Notes under the pieces: model-generated
What the model was told of the DNA's origin: nothing
What the model saw: the letters and a program-made list of their open reading frames with translations, nothing else
The model's database searches: none
Part shown: piece by piece, positions 35,755 through 47,327 of the stretch
Numbering within the stretch: position 1 is the stretch's first letter
How the letters are laid out: every line of letters begins with the position of its first letter
Program-made: the position numbers and the translations under genes
Assembly: GCA_029255685.2 (NCBI GenBank)
Contig: CM055311.2
Span: forward strand, 57,123,048 to 57,187,047
Length of the DNA: 64,000 nucleotides
Direction: 5' to 3'
Origin: Silene conica
Lineage: Eukaryota; Streptophyta; Magnoliopsida; Caryophyllales; Caryophyllaceae

Positions 35755-36255
35755 AGCAACGGGTCCAGAGGTGAACTTAACACATATCCCATTACTACAC
35801 TATGTCGGGTCCAGAGGTGAACTTAACACATATCCCAACATGTAATTCAAGTAAAGGGTCCAGAGGTGAACTTAACACATATCCCTAAACTTACAATCAT
35901 GAAAAGGGTCCAGAGGTGAACTCAACACATATCCCTAATCATCCAAAAGCAAAGGGTCCAGAGGTAAACTTAACACATATCCCAATGCTACAAACATGTA
36001 TTGGGTCCAGAGGTGAGCTTAACACATATCCCAATACGCAGTCACCGCACAACGGGTCCAGAGGTGAACTTAACACATATCCCGTGTACGACAACCGATC
36101 ACGTGTCAGGTCCAGAGGTGAGCTTAACACATATCCTGACACGCCCAAGCAAAACACGTAACGGGTCCAGAGGTGAACTTAACACATATCCCGTCGCGCG
36201 ACATATAAACACGTAGTGGGTCCAGAGGTGAGCTTAACACATATCCCACCACGCG
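35755..36255. repeat. Ten tandem hairpin-forming units in the solo LTR
   Basis: A 30-nt core, starting GGGTCCAGAGG and ending CACATATCCC, is repeated at 35761, 35807, 35856, 35906, 35954, 36003, 36054, 36108, 36163 and 36218 with spacing of 46-55 bp. The core is nearly invariant, while the bases on its two sides differ from unit to unit yet remain complementary to each other in most units, extending the GGG/CCC pairing of the core ends. Best cases: CGTGTCAGG with CCTGACACG around 36108, and TGTATTGGG with CCCAATACG around 36003. Confidence 0.9.
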
Positions 36256-36357
36256 ACAACCATTGTAACCACTAACATCCAAAGGTAGAAACTAACCTAT
36301 AGTTCTAACTTCTTAAATCTCTAATCAACACTTAATTGATCCCGGGAACTAAGACGA

Positions 36358-36402
36358 GGGAGAGCCGGTTTCCCTTTCGGTTACCCGACCGGGGGGTCTC
36401 TA
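36358..36402. repeat. GAGAGCCGG block, right of the hairpin array
   Basis: Partner of 35563-35612, with stem TCGG-TTAC-CCGA at 36377-36388. The same block recurs in the second LTR copy near 63862-63905. Confidence 0.75.
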
Positions 36403-36555
36403 TCCTCACTCTATTCCCGAACCCAATATAATGTTGCCCGTACACCAGGGATCTCAAATATATATCACGGGTATACAAAACGTGTTTCAAATAAAACTGA
36501 TTAACCGTTTGAAAGTTACACGCGAAAAAAACACAAAACAGCCTTCAGGAATCCC

Positions 36556-36938
36556 CAGCCGGTCGGCAGGCAGCCGGTCGGCCGGCCGGTGATCCCTCAG
36601 CCTTCGCCTCTTTTGAAAACATAGGAATCAACACAAAGGACCCCCAGCCGGTCGGCAGGCAGCCGGTCGGCCGGCTGGTAATCCAAACCTAGCCTTCGCA
36701 AAACTCGAATCCATCCCCACATGCACTCCCAGCCGGCTGGCAGGCGGCCGGTCTGCCGGCTGGGCTCCCTTTCTTCCTAAGTTCTCGCAAACATACGCAA
36801 TACAAAATGACTACCAGCCGGTCGGCAGGCAGCCGGTCGGCCGGCTGGCAGTTCAAGGCCATCTTTCTCAAAATTTACGAAACACACAAATACCCTCTCA
36901 GCTGGTCGACCGGCGGCCGGTCGGTCGACCGGCTCAGA
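36556..36938. repeat. Five GC-rich palindromic units, about 85-bp period
   Basis: Units start near 36556, 36645, 36728, 36814 and 36897. Each has a GC-rich core of about 36 bp formed of two roughly 12-nt complementary arms around 9-11 nt, joined by AT-richer linkers. The arms differ between units (CAGCCGGTCGGC in most, CAGCCGGCTGGC in the third, AGCTGGTCGACC in the fifth) and the opposite arm changes with them. Confidence 0.85.
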
Positions 36939-37896
36939 GAGCCTGATCGCAAAATCGCCATTTTCAACTTGTTTGAAAACATCACAATTCTACATGTAAA
37001 CTTCAAAAATCGCTACAAGCATCATTTGCCCAACAATATGAACATCTAATACCACTATTCTATCAGCATACAAGTCCCATAACAATCCTCAATTGGTTAC
37101 ATCAAGTATCTGTCGCAATTTGTGAAAAACTGAAAATCACATATGAACATATAACAACATCTTAAAGCATGGATTTCCTCAAATAAAAACCATCCTAACA
37201 TGTTTCTAAGTTCTTTAAACTTTATACTTCAACAAAATCAGAAGCTAAACAAGAGAACACAACAAACATGCTAATATACACATAAAGGCCGAGTTATCTC
37301 ATTATCGTCACCTTGCAAGCTTTTATGGCTAAAGATCCTCCTCAACCAAGTAGCTATCGACCTCTGGATCGTCTAAGCCCACTCCTACAAACAAAGAAAA
37401 CGGAATTTAGGACAGAAACGATTCCTTACCAAAATGGACAGATTTTTCGAAGTGAAAGAAATGGAAAACTAAAGTGATAGATGGCTTGGAAATTGAATGA
37501 GGATTCCGAAAATGTTATCGTTACCTCAAATCGACGGACGGATGATGAAGAATTCCTCAAAAAGAGATGAATAAAATGAAGGTTTTGTGAAGAAACTAAG
37601 TTACTGTAAAATGAATTCTTGAGGAAGGAGTTATGTCGACATATGATTTAAGTAGGGTACAAGTGGGTCGTCCTTTCCGTATTATGAGGCGGGTTAGGAA
37701 ATTAGAACGGATATTTAAGTCGGGAACTTAACCTTGCCAAGTTTGTATTCATCTTAAGGACTTGAGGTTCTTAAGACGGATCTTACTTATTAAATTAAAA
37801 TCTTTCGAAATAAATTATTAAAATATTATTTTATTACATAAAATAATTTAAAACGCTTAAATTAGATTTTACGAAAATACGGGATGTTACAAAACT

Positions 37897-38319
37897 AATA
37901 TTTAACCTAAGTTTATATGTAATATTTTTGACTTTTATTTTAATTTTTTTTAAACTCAATGTTTTAATAAATAAACTGAGAAACTTTATAGTAATAGCCC
38001 TAAGTCTTGCTTGGGATGAAAGTAATTATTAAGAGAGTAAGAATAAAAATGAACTAAAGAAAGGGATGGAGATTGAAGATAGAAATGGAAAAAATGGGGA
38101 AAGATAATGTAAAAGTTCTTCGATTAAGGGAGTAATTGTTACCCACCTTTCCCCTCAAGCAATGAATTTCCTCCATATATACGGAGGTAATAATTCTTCA
38201 CTCGCCTCCTCTTTAATTTCACCCTCTATAACCACCACAAACCACCAATCCCCTCTCATTTCTTCTAATTTTAGCTCTCATTACCCCTTAATAATTACTC
38301 AAAAACATTATTATAATTA
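37897..38319. other. Spacer with candidate MITE
   Basis: AT-rich DNA between the solo LTR and the fossil Copia LTR. GTAATTATTAAG near 38022 and its inverse CTTAATAATTAC near 38288, with TTGCTTGGG / CCCCTCAAGCAA inside, suggest one or two short foldback elements at about 38003-38300. No gene is seen. Confidence 0.35.
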
Positions 38320-38533
38320 AAACAGACGAAAGAAGGAAGAGTTTGGGAAAGATTGTATTGATTTCCATTGATATGATAAACGTTTATATACAAGATACAT
38401 AAGACGATATTTGGTAAGTAAATAATACACGAGAGAATACATGATATTTACCCATATATACTACGACATTTAATCCCGATAATATCGTAACATATTATTA
38501 CGAGAATCACGAGAATATCTCCAATTACCCCCC

Positions 38534-39026
38534 TCAAGTTGGAGCATGAAGAGACGAAATGCCCAACTTGGAAAGTAAACCTTCAAAAGTGGAACGACCC
38601 AAAGCTTTAGTGAGCAAGTCAGCTAGTTGATCCTTTGTATGCACGTAGCTTGGAATAATCACACCACAAAGGACTTCGTCTCGAACAAAATGACAATCGA
38701 CTCCAATATGTTTTGTTCGTTCATGAAAGACGGGATTACGAGTGGTATGGAGCGCTAATTGGCTATCACAAAATAGGGGAACTGGCGTAGAAGAGGTCAC
38801 GCCTAAGCTTCGAAGCAAACCACGCAACCATTTTATTTCACATGTGGTATAAGCCATGGAACGGTATTCGGCTTCCGCGGAAGAGCGAGAGACAGTGCTC
38901 CGTTTCTTTGTTTTCCAGGATATTGGGGATGACCCAAGAAGACAATGTAGGCTGTTATAGAACGTCGAGTCAAGGGACAATTGGCATAATCCGAGTCACA
39001 ATAGGCTCGGAGCGTAAGGTCACAAT
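38534..39026 (-). pseudogene. Fossil Copia RNase H region
   Basis: Shows KTKKRSTVSRSSAEAEYRSM, HIGVDCHFVRD and ADLLTKAL, the standard Copia RNase H and C-terminal landmarks. Part of the broken element at 38320-54840. Confidence 0.9.
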
Positions 39027-40268
39027 TGTTGGGAAATATGTCCTCAACAATAGTGCGATCACGTAATTAAATCTCATGACAAGAATGCGCAAGGGATGAT
39101 ACGATTTATATAAGTCAACTGACCAACATTAATCGGTAATGATTGGCTAGCTAGAGTTTGACATTACTGTCGTATGACGGTGGTGGTCAGTTGATCCCTT
39201 TAGGTCACACCTTTAGGACAATTCCCTTAATTGATAAAATGATCAAATGTATATTGATACGATTTGATCATATTCCTTAAACTCGTATATCGAGAAATTA
39301 GAGGTTAAATCTTATTGTAAGATTTATGTTTAAAATTGAAACGTGTCAATTGTTAAACGTTGAACGATATTTTATTATATCGTAATTAGAATGAATCGGG
39401 TTATAATTAAAACAAAGGTTGTAAATCGTATTGACGATAAACTATTCATTTTATATTTGTAATTTCGAATTACATGTCAATTGATAAAATATGATTTATT
39501 TAATATACAATATTTATATGATAAATATTTATATTAAGATAATTATTATTGTATTACCTAGTGACATATAAGATGTGACATTTTATACAAATTGAACAAT
39601 TGAAAAATTGTAAAATGAAATCTATTTTAAGTGTGTTTTGGGCGGCTAAGTGGAGGTAGTTGTAGGTGTTTAGTGCTTAATTAACATGCTTTAATCATTG
39701 TGTTTAAAGCATGCATTGGTATTACTACCTAGGCAACCCTAAGGAGCATGGGTTAGAGAGTTGTCTCTCCTTTGTTCCCCTCCATACCCGGCCATCACCA
39801 TACCCCAAACACCACTCACTTAAATAGTATATGATACTCATCTTTACATTCTTCTAATTCTTATGCTTGTGTTATTTTTCCAAGGGTGAGAAAATAGAAC
39901 AACAAAATCCTCTAAATAAATATTATAAGATAATACAATACTAGTTATATAAGTGATGTAATATTAGTATATAAGTTCATACTAGAACTTATATTGTTTA
40001 AGGAAAACCGATTCTTGATACTAGCTTGTTCGAAGATTTCGGTTCATACACGGGTTGTCTTGGTGCATCTTAGAGGAGGTGTTCTTGTTGAGCATTTTGG
40101 AAGATCATCCTAGCACTTGATTTGGACCGTGTGTAAGGGTTCTAAATCATTCCTATTTCCGCATTTTAGCATGCATAAGATCACATAAATAAGTTAATTA
40201 AAATGTTAATTAAAGTATTTTGATTAGTATGACTATATATTTAGTTTATGAGTAACTAAAACCCTTCA
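39027..40268 (+). repeat. 5' LTR of the gag-only element
   Basis: 1242 bp, TGTTGGGAAATATG to AAACCCTTCA. The left target duplication ACAAT is at 39022-39026 and lies in the RNase H region of the fossil Copia. Confidence 0.92.
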
Positions 40269-40270
40269 AT

Positions 40271-40282
40271 TGGTATCAGAGC
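40271..40282 (+). other. Primer binding site (initiator Met tRNA)
   Basis: TGGTATCAGAGC, two bases after the 5' LTR: a perfect match to the standard plant retrotransposon site. Confidence 0.92.
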
Positions 40283-42713
40283 AATAGGTTGTTTGCATGC
40301 TTTCCGTTTACGTTTTTACGGAGTTATAGTGATAACAAAATAAAATTTGGTTTTTTCGTTTAATATAAGATATGCACAAAATTTTTTTTAGCATGAATAC
40401 ATACTGTTTTCTAAAATGTTTTAGAATGTTTGGAATATATTTTGCATGAATATTGGTTATTGGTATATTAAATCTCGGTTTTATTATGTTTTAATGGTTA
40501 AACAAATCGTTTATTTTGGGAAAAATAGTAAAAATCATCTTTTGGCCGAGATTTTTCAGTATGTTTTCACATGTATATCCTATGTTATGAATATGAATTT
40601 TCGTAAATTATGGACTTATAGAACATGTGATATGAATTTTAAAGGTTAAAATGCAATAAGATGAATAAAATTGGATTAAAATAGTTATATTACGAATTTG
40701 ACTATAAAAATTTATGAGTATGTCACATGCAATATTTAAAATTTATGTTGAATTTTCCAGAAATTTATCTCAAATATTGCAATATTATAGATTTTTAATG
40801 TAAAAATCGGGTAATTAGTGACATTATTTCGACTTTAAAAGTTTAAGTTGGAATTTGGCCACAAAAATTTAACACGATGTCATATATATTATTTCCAGCA
40901 TGTATAAAAATTTCGAGATTTTTATCTTATTTTATGCTTGAGAAATAATTTTAAAGGTTAAAATCGTACGATATATGACGAAAATCGTTAAAATTTGCAA
41001 TAGTTGTTAAAATGGCCGGAAAATTTAACCCATATTAGTCATATATGATATGTTCATCATGAAATTATTCTTGGGAGCCAAAAGTTTCTGTTTTGATTTA
41101 ATTTTAAATTGTTAAAAAGTTGCATTTAAAATTGAATTAAAAGAGTCATTTTCATTAAAAATTTCGGCTCTTGGGCAGTGTGTAATTTATTTTTCTGTCC
41201 ATTTTATGTTCTTAAGGTGTTTTGGAAAGTGTAAAAATATTGTTAGTATTTTATTTGCATTTATGGAGTTAATTATTGAATTTTCCGACTTAAAATGCTC
41301 GTTTTACGTATTATTTTCGAAATAATGTTAAAACCGTATAAATACTAATATTTTTAAGTTTCTGAAATTTTAAGAACATTCTGGAATTTTCAAATTTTGA
41401 ATTTTGAATTTTTCGAAATTTTTATGACTCTTTTGGATTTTTATAATATTTTTCCCGTAAAACCGAGTAATACCGAACAATATTAAAATATGTTAAGTTA
41501 AGTCATGTTCAAAGTTTGAGTAAGACTAAATTTTGAAACCTATAAGAGTTGGGATGATTAACTTAAGGATGAATACCGATTCATATAATGCATAGTGTTG
41601 TTAAACGTTAAAACACGCAATTCCATAAACCGAGGTATATGATAACTATTTATTTAAATAGGACGATTTGGCTTAGGATTTGCATGTTAGTTCATATATT
41701 CATAAGCATTGTATATTTTAATTATGAATGTCATGATTTTATTTACGTAATTTTGGGAATTATGTAATTTACTTAGTTTGGCCTTAGTTTTAAATCGGTA
41801 TTTCCCGTAATGTAAGGGGTTACCGATTCGGTTGTAATTTTGTGATCTCGTATCACCCAATTGTAATTTAGTTCTATTTTATAATGTATAAAGTAGACTA
41901 GAAAAATTGTAATTTTTGTAAAATCCGGAGTTCCTTGAAGACGATGCCATTCGGAAAGGAGTTCCGACAAGACGGTGTTTACCTCGAAGTGCGTGCCTCG
42001 TGAAGTTCAAGGGACCAAAGGAGTTGGTTTCCGAATTTGTACTTTTATTATTTCTTTTCTAGGAAAGGCCATACTCGGGTTTATTTTATGCTTTTATTTT
42101 TGCTTTTTATATGTTTGCATGCATAGCCAAATCGTCATATATCGTCTCATGCATTTTCGATTTAGTCGACCTAGTCATTTATTTTATCGATAATTCACCG
42201 ACTTAGTTCACTTAAACGGAGATAGATAATAATTTGACTAGATCTCTTACATATAAATATTGAGACTTAGCCTTACCAAAAAGTACGGACCCATGAATCC
42301 CTTCTTCACAAAAACGTAGGCTCGGCTACATCGGGGTACTAAAATTGTCACGTTGGGTAAGTTGGGTAATAAGATTACACCTTGAAATTTGGTTGATCTC
42401 AACGAAAGTATTCGTAACTGTAGTTGCAATAAGTTCGGGCTAAAGACGATTTTTTTGAAAATTGTCGACCGAGAGTTCTAAGGTAGAACCGATTAAAGGG
42501 TTAATCCACCAAATTATACCGATACGGGTTGAATCGGCTACACCGTGCCCGGATTAGTATGGGTTTGGGTCTCGGGATTGTTTACTTAATTGGGTAAGAG
42601 ATCATTAAGTAAATATACTCAACTTGTTTAAGTTTTTAGTTTAAATTATGAATTTTAAAATGATGTTGTTTTATTTCCTTCATTTTATTGTAGTTTTATT
42701 TTCAACATCATCA
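40283..42713 (+). other. Long noncoding leader of the gag-only element
   Basis: About 2.4 kb without a long frame between the PBS and gag. It aligns through most of its length with 3830-5990 in the old relative. The best conserved parts are 41778-42060 and 42110-42250, including a doubled GACGATGCC / GACGGTG segment. Possible roles are packaging signal or internal ribosome entry (inference). Confidence 0.65.
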
Positions 42714-43622
42714 ATGGCAACCAACGCTCCACCTCTCACTAACGTATCATGGCTTCGATCCTTTATGGATCGTTGCAAACTCGATAAGCATGGTTCCAAT
42801 TTTAAAGATTGGGATGCGCAATTACTCTTGGCCGCTCAAGGTGACGATAAGAGTCGTTACCTATCCAAAGTCGCTCCTCCCGCTCCGACCGCTCGTTCAT
42901 CGGTCCAAAATCGTGAGGCCTATGAAGCCTACATGAAAGAGTCCTCCGCTCTTAAAAATGTGCTCATCTTCTCCATGGAGCCGGATCTCCAAAGGAGTAT
43001 GATTAAGTTGACCACATCGTATGAGATTTACACCAAGCTTGCGACCATGTTTTCGCAAACTCCAAGGGTGATCCAATATGAGGCGGCTTCCGCTTTCTTC
43101 GATATTACGTTCAAGGAAGGACAAAAGATAAGCCCTCATGTGCTCAAACTCGTTGAGCTCGCGGAGACTTTAAAAGCGCAAGACATTGATGTTCCCGACT
43201 CTCTCATAATTGACCGAGTTCTTCACTCGCTCAATAAGGTTAAAGCGTATGCTCAATTCCGGGTGAATTTTAATATGCGAAACCAAGAGACCACGTTGGA
43301 TGAGTTGCATAAGATGCTCGTCCAAGCCGAAAGGGACATGGGACTTCATGAAAGTTCCACCAAGGATGTTTTAAACATCGAAAAGAAAGGGAAAACGAGC
43401 TTCAAGAAAAATGCCTTTAAAGGCAAGGGCAAGAAAACGTTCAAGCCCAAAGCGACTAAAGAAAAGACCTTTTCGAAAGGCGCTTCCACCTCGTCTTCGA
43501 AATCCGAAGACAAGTGCCATTATTGCACGAGGATCGGTCATTGGAAGCGTAATTGCCCCAAATACTTAAGCGATCTCAAAAATGGGAAGGCAACCGCCGT
43601 AGGTAATAATTATCGTTTATGA
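42714..43622 (+). CDS. Copia-type Gag (UBN2 family) of the gag-only element
   Basis: 302 residues when started at MATNAPPL (42714); the frame is open upstream to an ATG at 42648, but the extra residues are hydrophobic and unlike a Gag start. The N-terminal two-thirds follows the Copia Gag pattern (FKDWDAQLLLAAQ, YLSKVAPP, helices through DSLIIDRVLHSL, DELHKMLVQAER). A basic linker (GKKTFKPKATKEKTF) leads to one zinc knuckle CHYCTRIGHWKRNC. It should form the virus-like particle and bind the element RNA. The frame closes 27 residues after the knuckle, so no protease fusion is encoded. Confidence 0.9.
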   Translation: MATNAPPLTNVSWLRSFMDRCKLDKHGSNFKDWDAQLLLAAQGDDKSRYLSKVAPPAPTARSSVQNREAYEAYMKESSALKNVLIFSMEPDLQRSMIKLTTSYEIYTKLATMFSQTPRVIQYEAASAFFDITFKEGQKISPHVLKLVELAETLKAQDIDVPDSLIIDRVLHSLNKVKAYAQFRVNFNMRNQETTLDELHKMLVQAERDMGLHESSTKDVLNIEKKGKTSFKKNAFKGKGKKTFKPKATKEKTFSKGASTSSSKSEDKCHYCTRIGHWKRNCPKYLSDLKNGKATAVGNNYRL

Positions 43623-46073
43623 TTCATGTCATTTATCAACTTATGTATGGTGATACAAATGTGTTGATATTTACCCTTTTTTAAATTGTTTTAAATGGCC
43701 ACCCCCTAATAATGATAAGGGCAAGGAGAAGGAAGCATGAGATTCCTTACTTGGATGGCTACGGTAGCATCCAATTGATCGAAGACTTGGAGAGCTAGAC
43801 TCTAATTTTCATATCGTCTTCTTTCATATTTTGCAATTTATTTTTTTGTAAGACAAGGATTCAAATCCTAATACAATGGTTGTAATTTTGGATATTGTTG
43901 ACTTGGTTTTCAACCCAAGTCACTACTTTTGTTCTTAATCAATGTCTTGATTTCTCAAATAAATTGCATACCTTGTTAAAACATGAATAATGGTGATTTT
44001 ATCACGAAATAAACATTGATACGATCAATATAATGTAATCAAAGTGTTGATTAAAACGGAGAACTACACCCCATGAGATACTTTCAATCAAATTATGAAA
44101 TCATTAGTTCATTATAAGATATTCATTTAAGTGAAAATGAGAATGTATTCATCACACCTATAAAACTTCAAACATTCATATACATTGGTTAATCGAAATA
44201 GCTATCCTTATACGAATAAAGGTTATTATTAGAAGGATAGAGTGGGAGAAAATATTTCGCTCGCAAACCAATGATAAAAATAAAGGATCTTAGAGAAGAT
44301 TCCTACATGGGAGTCTTAAGAAGAGCCCTAAATGAATGAAGAAACTACGAGAGGACACTGAAGAAACTACGGGAGGACACTCGAAGAAAGTTCCTTATGT
44401 TTATTGTTTCCGTGGGAAACCCCGTATGAATTCGGAAGGAATATCGGCTCCTTGAGATAATGATTTTTTAAAGATTATAAGATAATAGAGGTGAAATCAT
44501 CTATCTATACGGGGGAAAAGACCGGTTCCTTAATAAATGATTTTTCTAAGTTTATAAGATAAAAGAGAAGAAATCATCTCAATTCTCTCAATGTAGTTAT
44601 AAGGAAATTATCATGTCATATTCGTCTCGAGGAAACGAAGACATGAAAAGAGGGTGATGATTGATTGAATGAAAATAGATCACTATAGGGATAGTGATAG
44701 TAATAATGATTCAAGATATAAATAAAAGATTTACATACAAGAAATGAAAGGTTCATTTAAGAGATCGAGTAATATTGATTTTAGTGGGAGCGATGTTCAT
44801 TAAAAGAATTAAGCCTACCATTTAGAGAGGATGGGTGATTCTTTAAGGTGTAAAGAATAAGAGGTTTTCAATTCTAGATGATCAATACCTTATATCATAC
44901 GATGATGGAGCTTTACGGGAAGGTTTATTATATTGATAATAAAAGGCCGCCCATTAGAAATCAAATGGTTAGATATAAATAACCTTAATAAAATAGCCAA
45001 GATGTTTGAAAATAGTAAGAGTGATGAGATCACTAATAACTACAATATAGATTTCAGCACATAAGTGACTAGATAATGTGGAGTGATTCTTTAATCCCTC
45101 TAGTATATCAATACATAACGAGTTATAAGATAACAGTGGGAGCTTTCCTCAGGAAAGGAAACTCAAAATCTAGAATGGGTTCTAGATATGTGCTCAAATA
45201 AGATCATATTATGTGAGATAATATGAGTCGGAAGGAGACCAAAATTTGTAAGTTTTGCAATCATGAATAAAAGGGTTTATTCGCAAAACACTAATACAAA
45301 TAGATGATCGTGCATCAGATGCAATGAAATAGTATTGACTGTTTTTGCATAACAATGTCATTTGGGTTATGATTAACTCAAGATGAAAGATACTTTGTCG
45401 AAATCCAAATGGGTTGTGAGAGACAATATTGAACCCCATAAGTGAACTGGATTGACTTAATATAGCCCCTAGCCGCTTACATGAGGTGACATCTCAAAGC
45501 GACTAGAATGTGAGGCGATTGATGGCAAGTTCAAGTGCCATAGAGTCATATGTGATGACTAGTCGATCACATAGGCAGACTGCAAGAGACACTCTGTCGG
45601 GCAAAGTGACCGCTTATAGAGTTCTGGAAATTTTATAATAGCCGGGTCGTGGCGAGAGCTGCTATAGTATTCTTGTGAGTCAATTCTTAGACTAAAGACT
45701 ACTCTCCCAAGATAGTACAGTTTAGGCATAACCTTGATTCATTCTCTACGACTTTTCGTAACTGGAGTCAAATGGGATTGCTTCAGGCTGTGACTGACTG
45801 TGACTAGTCAAAGGAAATAGTGCGATAGAAATTTTCCACCCCTTGTCAGGGTTGTTCAAATCTCAAGGCCACTCGAGGAGAAGTTAACTGGAAATGCGTG
45901 GCCACGCTCGGAAGGTATCTATGGTAGATAATTCCGGTCAAACAGTTATTCTCCAGATCGAGGAAACCACTCATGATATGATCAAATGCAAGTACGACCT
46001 CAGAGAGACATCTTGCATTGAGTGGGAGATTGTAATAGGACAAGAGAATTGGTGACGCACACTTGTCAAGGAC
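43623..46073 (+). other. Noncoding 3' internal region of the gag-only element
   Basis: 2.45 kb with no recognisable pol domain. Its right part (45400-45990) matches 9340-9930 in the old relative, so it is an inherited noncoding 3' region; the segment nearer gag occupies the place where the relative has RT. Confidence 0.65.
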
Positions 46074-46084
46074 AAGTGGGAGAT

Positions 46085-47327
46085 TGTTGGGAAATGTGTC
46101 CTCAACAATAATGCGATCACGTAATTAAATCTCATGACAAGAATGCGCAAGGGATGATACGATTTATATAAGTCAACTGACCAACATTAATCGGTAATGA
46201 TTGGCTAGCTAGAGTTTGACATTACTGTCGTATGACGGTGGTGGTCAGTTGATCCCTTTAGGTCACACCTTTAGGACAATTCCCTTAATTGATAAAATGA
46301 TCAAATGTATATTGATACGATTTGATCATATTCCTTAAACTCGTATATCGAGAAATTAGAGGTTAAATCTTATTGTAAGATTTATGTTTAAAATTGAAAC
46401 GTGTCAATTGTTAAACGTTGAACGATATTTTATTATATCGTAATTAGAATGAATCGGGTTATAATTAATACAAAGGTTGTAAATCGTATTGACGATAAAC
46501 TATTCATTTTATATTTGTAATTTCGAATTACATGTCAATTGATAAAATATGATTTATTTAATATACAATATTTATATGATAAATATTTATATTAAGATAA
46601 TTATTATTGTATTACCTAGTGACATATAAGATGTGACATTTTATACAAATTAAACAATTGACAAATTGTAAAATGAAATCTATTTTAAGTGTGTTTTGGG
46701 CGGCTAAGTGGAGGTAGTTGTAGGTGTTTAGTGCTTAATTAACATGCTTTAATCATTGTGTTTAAAGCATGCATTGGTATTACTACCTAGGCAACCCTAA
46801 GGAGCATGGGTTAGAGAGTTGTCTCTCCTTTGTTCCCCTCCATACCCGGCCATCACCATACCCCAAACACCACCCACTTAAATAGTATATGATACTCATC
46901 TTTACATTCTTCTAATTCTTATGCTTGTGTTATTTTTCTAAGGGTGAGAAAATAGAACAACAAAATCCTCTAAATAAATATTATAAGATAATACAATACT
47001 ATTTATATAAGTGATATAATATTAGTATAATAAGTTCATACTAGAACTTATATTGTTTAAGGAAAACCTATTCTTGATACTAGCTTGTTCGAAGATTTCG
47101 GTACATACAAGGGTTGTCTTGGTGCATCTTAGAGGAGGTGTTCTTGTTGAGCATTTTGGAAGATCATCCTAGCACTTGATTTGGACCGTGTGTAAGGGTT
47201 CTAAATCATTCCTATTTCCACATTTTAGCATGCATAAGATCACATAAATAAGTTAATTAAAATGTTAATTAAAGTATTTTGATTAGTATGACTATATATT
47301 TAGTTTATGAGTAACTAAAACCCTTCA
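46085..47327 (+). repeat. 3' LTR of the gag-only element
   Basis: 1243 bp, TGTTGGGAAATGTG to AAACCCTTCA, preceded by AAGTGGGAGAT and followed by the right duplication ACAAT. Confidence 0.92.

Larger units (their letters stand above)
35032..37891 (-). mobile_element. Solo LTR of a Ty3/gypsy family, 2860 bp
   Basis: Minus orientation: starts TGTAACATCCCG at 37891 and ends GGGGTTTTACA at 35032, with perfect 5-bp duplications AAACT at 35027-35031 and 37892-37896. No internal region exists between these ends, so it is a solo LTR left by LTR-LTR recombination. The family is called gypsy from its LTR ends. It carries ten hairpin units (35755-36255), a flanking pair of hairpin blocks and five GC-rich palindromic units (36556-36938). 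A second copy begins at 63326. Confidence 0.88.
39027..47327 (+). mobile_element. Gag-only Copia-type element (TR-GAG architecture)
   Basis: An 8301-bp element: LTRs 39027-40268 and 46085-47327, duplication ACAAT at 39022-39026 and 47328-47332, PBS at 40271, one gag frame (42714-43622) and a purine tract at 46074-46084. There is no protease, RT, RNase H or integrase. LTRs differ at about 13-14 of 1242 positions by eye (about 1 percent), roughly 0.8 million years at 7 x 10^-9. Copia-type gag-only elements of this form are known as TR-GAGs and must use another element's enzymes. The structure looks whole. An older relative with RT lies at 3812-10044. Confidence 0.9.

Noticed and set aside
35916-36216. 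Frames with repeated GSRGELNTYP-like peptide
   Set aside because: The translation of the tandem hairpin units; frames change from unit to unit and no start context or domain supports a protein.
35755-36255. Regular 30-nt repeats with 16-25-nt spacers resemble a CRISPR array
   Set aside because: They lie inside a plant gypsy solo LTR with target duplications, the spacers are self-complementary around each repeat, and there are no cas genes.
42648-42713. Upstream ATG giving a hydrophobic, signal-peptide-like start to the Copia Gag
   Set aside because: The added residues are AT-rich leader sequence; Copia Gags start near the MAT... position and are cytoplasmic.
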